Assembly (NCBI GenBank): GCA_958295825.1
Contig: OY282375.1
Coordinates: 1,411,489 to 1,475,488 of the forward strand
DNA from: an uncultured Candidatus Entotheonella sp.
Lineage (GTDB): Bacteria > Tectomicrobia > Entotheonellia > Entotheonellales > Entotheonellaceae
DNA: 64,000 bases
Reading direction: 5' to 3'
Shown here: positions 61,993-64,000 of the stretch, piece by piece
Numbering within the stretch: the first letter of the stretch is position 1
How the letters are laid out: every line of letters starts with the position of its first letter
Program-made: the position numbers and the translations under genes
Notes under the pieces: model-generated
Seen by the model: only the letters and a program-made list of their open reading frames with translations
The model's database searches: none
Told to the model about the DNA's origin: nothing

Positions 61993-62543
61993 TCAGCGAA
62001 GGCCGCAGTCCGTGACAAGCTCATAGGATTCGACAACTCGATTACCGTTCACCATCAGGGCGATGGCCGGCTCACAGGGGGGATGAAGCTGGGCGGGGCT
62101 GTTGTGAACCAAACCCAGCATGCCTTCCAGCTCTTTGGGAAATGCTTCCAGGCGTTCGTACAGTTGGGGGCAGACACCTTCGGGCTTTGCTGTTGGGGAC
62201 CAATTTGCGTAAGCGTTGCCCTGCAGAAAATAGAGTTGCGAATCGATCAAACGCCTTCTTTCCCCAAGGGGCCTCCCCAAGCCCTCTTGCGTCCAGAGTT
62301 CCTGCGCACGAAGGCTTCAGCGACCATGAAAAGCTTGCCGTCTTGGAGACCGGTGTACGGGACGCTTTTACAATCCGCACCCGAACTGAAACTGTGGAGG
62401 TTTTCTCGGGTGACGATGATCTTCGACGCCTGGCCCTTCTCCATGCCTTGGGCAAAACTCACCAGAACAGCACCAAGCAGCAATGTGAAGCCCAAGTAGA
62501 CCTTCCAGCTTTTCTGACCACCAGCGGTCAATTTGTTGTGCAT
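61993..62543 (-). pseudogene. Secreted or membrane-anchored hypothetical protein with one frameshift
   Basis: The frame from ATG 62543 has a hydrophobic N-terminal segment (VYLGFTLLLGAVLVSFA) and SKIIVTRENLHSFSSGADCK, then KLFMVAEAFVRRNS. Near 62265, at a G/A run, it must shift to continue LIDSQLYFLQGNAYANWSPT, CPQLYERLEAFPKELEGMLG and VNGNRVVESYELVTDCGLR. The joined product of about 182 residues is coherent, so this is one gene with a one-base lesion or a read error. No family recognised. Confidence 0.6.
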
Positions 62544-62619
62544 GTACGTTTCCTCTAAAAGGATATCATGTGGGGCCTGTGATGAGAGTCAACACGCTGA
62601 CGCCACAAGGAGAGCGATC

Positions 62620-63306
62620 ATGTCCGAGCACCTCTTCTGGCTGTCCGACGACCCGTTTGACCGACTCAAACCCCTGTCACCCAACAAGGGGCGCGGCGTC
62701 CCACGCGTCGATGACCGAAAGGTTATCAGCGGCATCATCCACGTCATCCGCTGGAGCAGGGCCGCGGTCTTCGACCGCATCTTCCAAGCCCTGGCCTCAG
62801 AAAGCACCGCCACCGCGACGGTCATGACCGACAGCACCCATCGGGGGCGCATCGCACCGCATCCAGCCTGCTCAAGGGGGGCTTTTCCACGCCAGATCGG
62901 ACGCACCCGGGGTGGGCTGAATTCGAAGCTCCACGCCGTCTGCGACGGCGATGGCAAGCCCGTCGTGCTGCGGTTGACGGCGGGGCAGGTCAGCGACTAC
63001 CGCAGGGCTGATACGGTACTTGATGCCCTACCGGAAGCCGATGTCCTGATAGCCGACAAGGGTTATGACAGCGACAGGTTGCGCAAGGCCCTTGCCGAAC
63101 GTGGCGTCAAGTCCTGCATTCCAGGCCGCGCCAAGCGCAAAGAGCCCATCATCTACGACACCGAGTTGTACAAGAGCCGCAACCTCATTGAGCGCCTGTT
63201 TGGCAGGCTGAAGGATTGGCGCCGCATCGCCACCCGGTACGACCGCTGTGCGCATACGTTCTTCAGCGCCATCTGCATAGCTGCCACGGTTAGTTTCTGG
63301 TTATGA
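62620..63306 (+). pseudogene. IS5-family transposase with internal deletion
   Basis: 228 residues from ATG 62620. N-terminus LSDDPFDRLKPLSPNKGRGV, catalytic D in TDSTH, IGRTRGGLNSKLHAVCDGDG, ADKGYDSD and the final E in NLIERLFGRLKDWRR. Between VIRWS and RAAVFDRIF about 25 residues of the normal family are missing, and the stretch after DSTH is in a shifted frame that is restored a few residues later. Both lesions suggest inactivity. Confidence 0.8.
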
Positions 63307-63494
63307 GTCCTGAGCCTAAAGAACTTCGAATTATAGGCGCCAAAGTCTGGTATGACGAATTCACATTGGAACTAGGAAGCAATCTACGCCAAGAAATTGA
63401 CAAAGGGATTAACCGACTCGCACTATGGTATTGTGGTGTTATCGAGTCATTTTTTCCAAAAGAAATGGCCTCAAAGAGAACTAGTATGAACTAA
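63303..63494 (+). pseudogene. Fragment of a foreign AT-rich gene
   Basis: 63 codons read RIIGAKVWYDEFTLELGSNL followed by RQEIDKGINRLALWYCGVIE. After a shift near 63490 the sequence YELIEKKHEINPNSMPEEAK and MILKLATDNDVRIKYFFDYD continues. Base composition is clearly AT-rich, unlike the rest of the window. No family recognised. Confidence 0.4.
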
Positions 63495-63810
63495 TCGAAA
63501 AAAAACATGAAATCAATCCAAATTCAATGCCCGAAGAAGCAAAAATGATTCTGAAATTAGCAACAGACAATGACGTAAGAATCAAGTACTTCTTTGACTA
63601 CGACAAAGCAATAATACAAAAAGGACAAAGGAAGTCGCATATGTAAAATTACACAAAAAGGCTACAGAACAGCCAAACAACTTCGACACTAACATCAACA
63701 TTCAGCGTAAACAATACGAACAGCTCCATCGAAGTAAACATGAGGGTCATCCTCCTTCCCAAAACCAAGAACGTGAGGAGTTCCAGCCTAAAGCGCATCA
63801 GGAAATCCTA
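63307..63810. other. AT-rich stretch of foreign composition
   Basis: About 500 bases with many A runs, lying between the deleted IS5 transposase and the short dispersed repeat. Apart from the broken gene fragment at its start, no complete gene is visible. Confidence 0.55.
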
Positions 63811-63892
63811 GGGCCTGTTGACATTCATGGCAATGATACGGTCGTATGAGTCGCCAGCTTGGCTCCGGAGTCAATAGGGACGCCAGAAACCA
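63811..63892. repeat. Short dispersed repeat, copy 2 (first copy at 12562-12645)
   Basis: Matches 12562-12645 in scattered blocks with the same spacing, beginning GGGCCTGTTGACATTCA. Confidence 0.55.
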
Positions 63893-63968
63893 GCACGATG
63901 CTTGTCTCGGTGTCGGCCTCTTGCTTGAGGGTTTGGAACTTCAAGACGCTGATTTCGACTCTCTCCAC
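63825..63968 (-). CDS. Possible small protein overlapping the dispersed repeat
   Basis: 47 codons from GTG 63968: ERVEISVLKFQTLKQEADTE and SGVPIDSGAKLATHTTVSLP. The C-terminal part is also encoded by the minus strand of the first repeat copy (SGIPIDARAKPATPTT). No ribosome site; may be a fragment of a mobile-element gene. Confidence 0.25.
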   Translation of the reverse strand: MERVEISVLKFQTLKQEADTETSIVLVSGVPIDSGAKLATHTTVSLP

Positions 63969-64000
63969 GTGCGATGTTCAGACGGAAAAGTCCTTCAACA

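Noticed and set aside
1..64000. tRNA or rRNA genes
   Set aside because: No tRNA-like cloverleaf or rRNA stretch was noticed on reading. This was not an exhaustive computed search.

Overview
The window is GC-rich, densely coded bacterial DNA from a diderm: there are two outer-membrane barrel proteins, an OmpA-type lipoprotein and an MltB murein hydrolase. The gene mix is tungsten/molybdenum aldehyde oxidoreductase, phosphosulfolactate synthase, a UGSC-type selenoprotein, mycothiol-isomerase-like and NHL proteins, Rpn/Uma2-type nucleases, RCC1-like repeat proteins and a compact type II-C Cas9. This resembles uncultured marine or host-associated proteobacterial or Tectomicrobia-like genomes, but the sequence alone does not fix a taxon. 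Many genes are broken by single-base shifts, by deletions or by insertion sequences, so this is an actively decaying accessory-rich region. Some breaks could also be assembly errors.

Layout. 1-4521 (minus): an operon of ferredoxin, NAD(P)/FAD oxidoreductase, aldehyde:ferredoxin oxidoreductase, ThiS/MoaD-like sulfur carrier and rhodanese. 4709-6943 (plus): mltB and moeA. 7011-8689: an ATPase/TOPRIM gene pair resembling PARIS/OLD defence modules. 8763-12485: ferritin-like protein, PEP carboxylase, membrane protein. 12649-19955: two copies of a 2.8-kb segment, each with a relic small gene and a large secreted RCC1-like repeat protein, separated by a coiled-coil relic and an Rpn nuclease gene. 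20006-26139: an inverted repeat, a Uma2 relic, a two-domain protein, a Gfo/Idh/MocA oxidoreductase and an outer-membrane porin operon.

26380-33870: FAH-family enzyme, then a complete type II-C CRISPR-Cas locus. It has a 12-repeat array, a tracrRNA, cas2, cas1 and cas9, plus a second tracrRNA-like gene upstream of cas9 and an IS5-family element beside it. 33990-38431: pmbA/tldD and dihydrolipoamide dehydrogenase. 38612-44042: ThDP enzyme, OmpA lipoprotein, membrane protein, glmS. 44459-46901 (minus): comA, a conserved protein and a selenocysteine-containing UGSC protein read through an in-frame UGA. 47050-52203: alcohol dehydrogenase, NHL protein, small membrane protein, MDMPI-like protein, coiled-coil/nuclease-like protein and a pterin-binding enzyme. 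52286-58897: an M3 peptidase with an extra N-terminal domain, an IS1595-type element bounded by perfect 19-bp inverted repeats and carrying a broken methyltransferase gene, and an MFS exporter. 59131-64000: TnpB relic, ABC solute-binding protein, a frameshifted secreted protein, a deleted IS5 transposase and an AT-rich foreign tail.

The points most worth following up are the two divergent tracrRNA-like genes flanking one cas operon, the UGA-encoded selenoprotein with a hairpin in the bacterial SECIS position, the ATPase/TOPRIM pair, the duplicated variable-module repeat proteins, and the IS1595-type element with a methyltransferase passenger.
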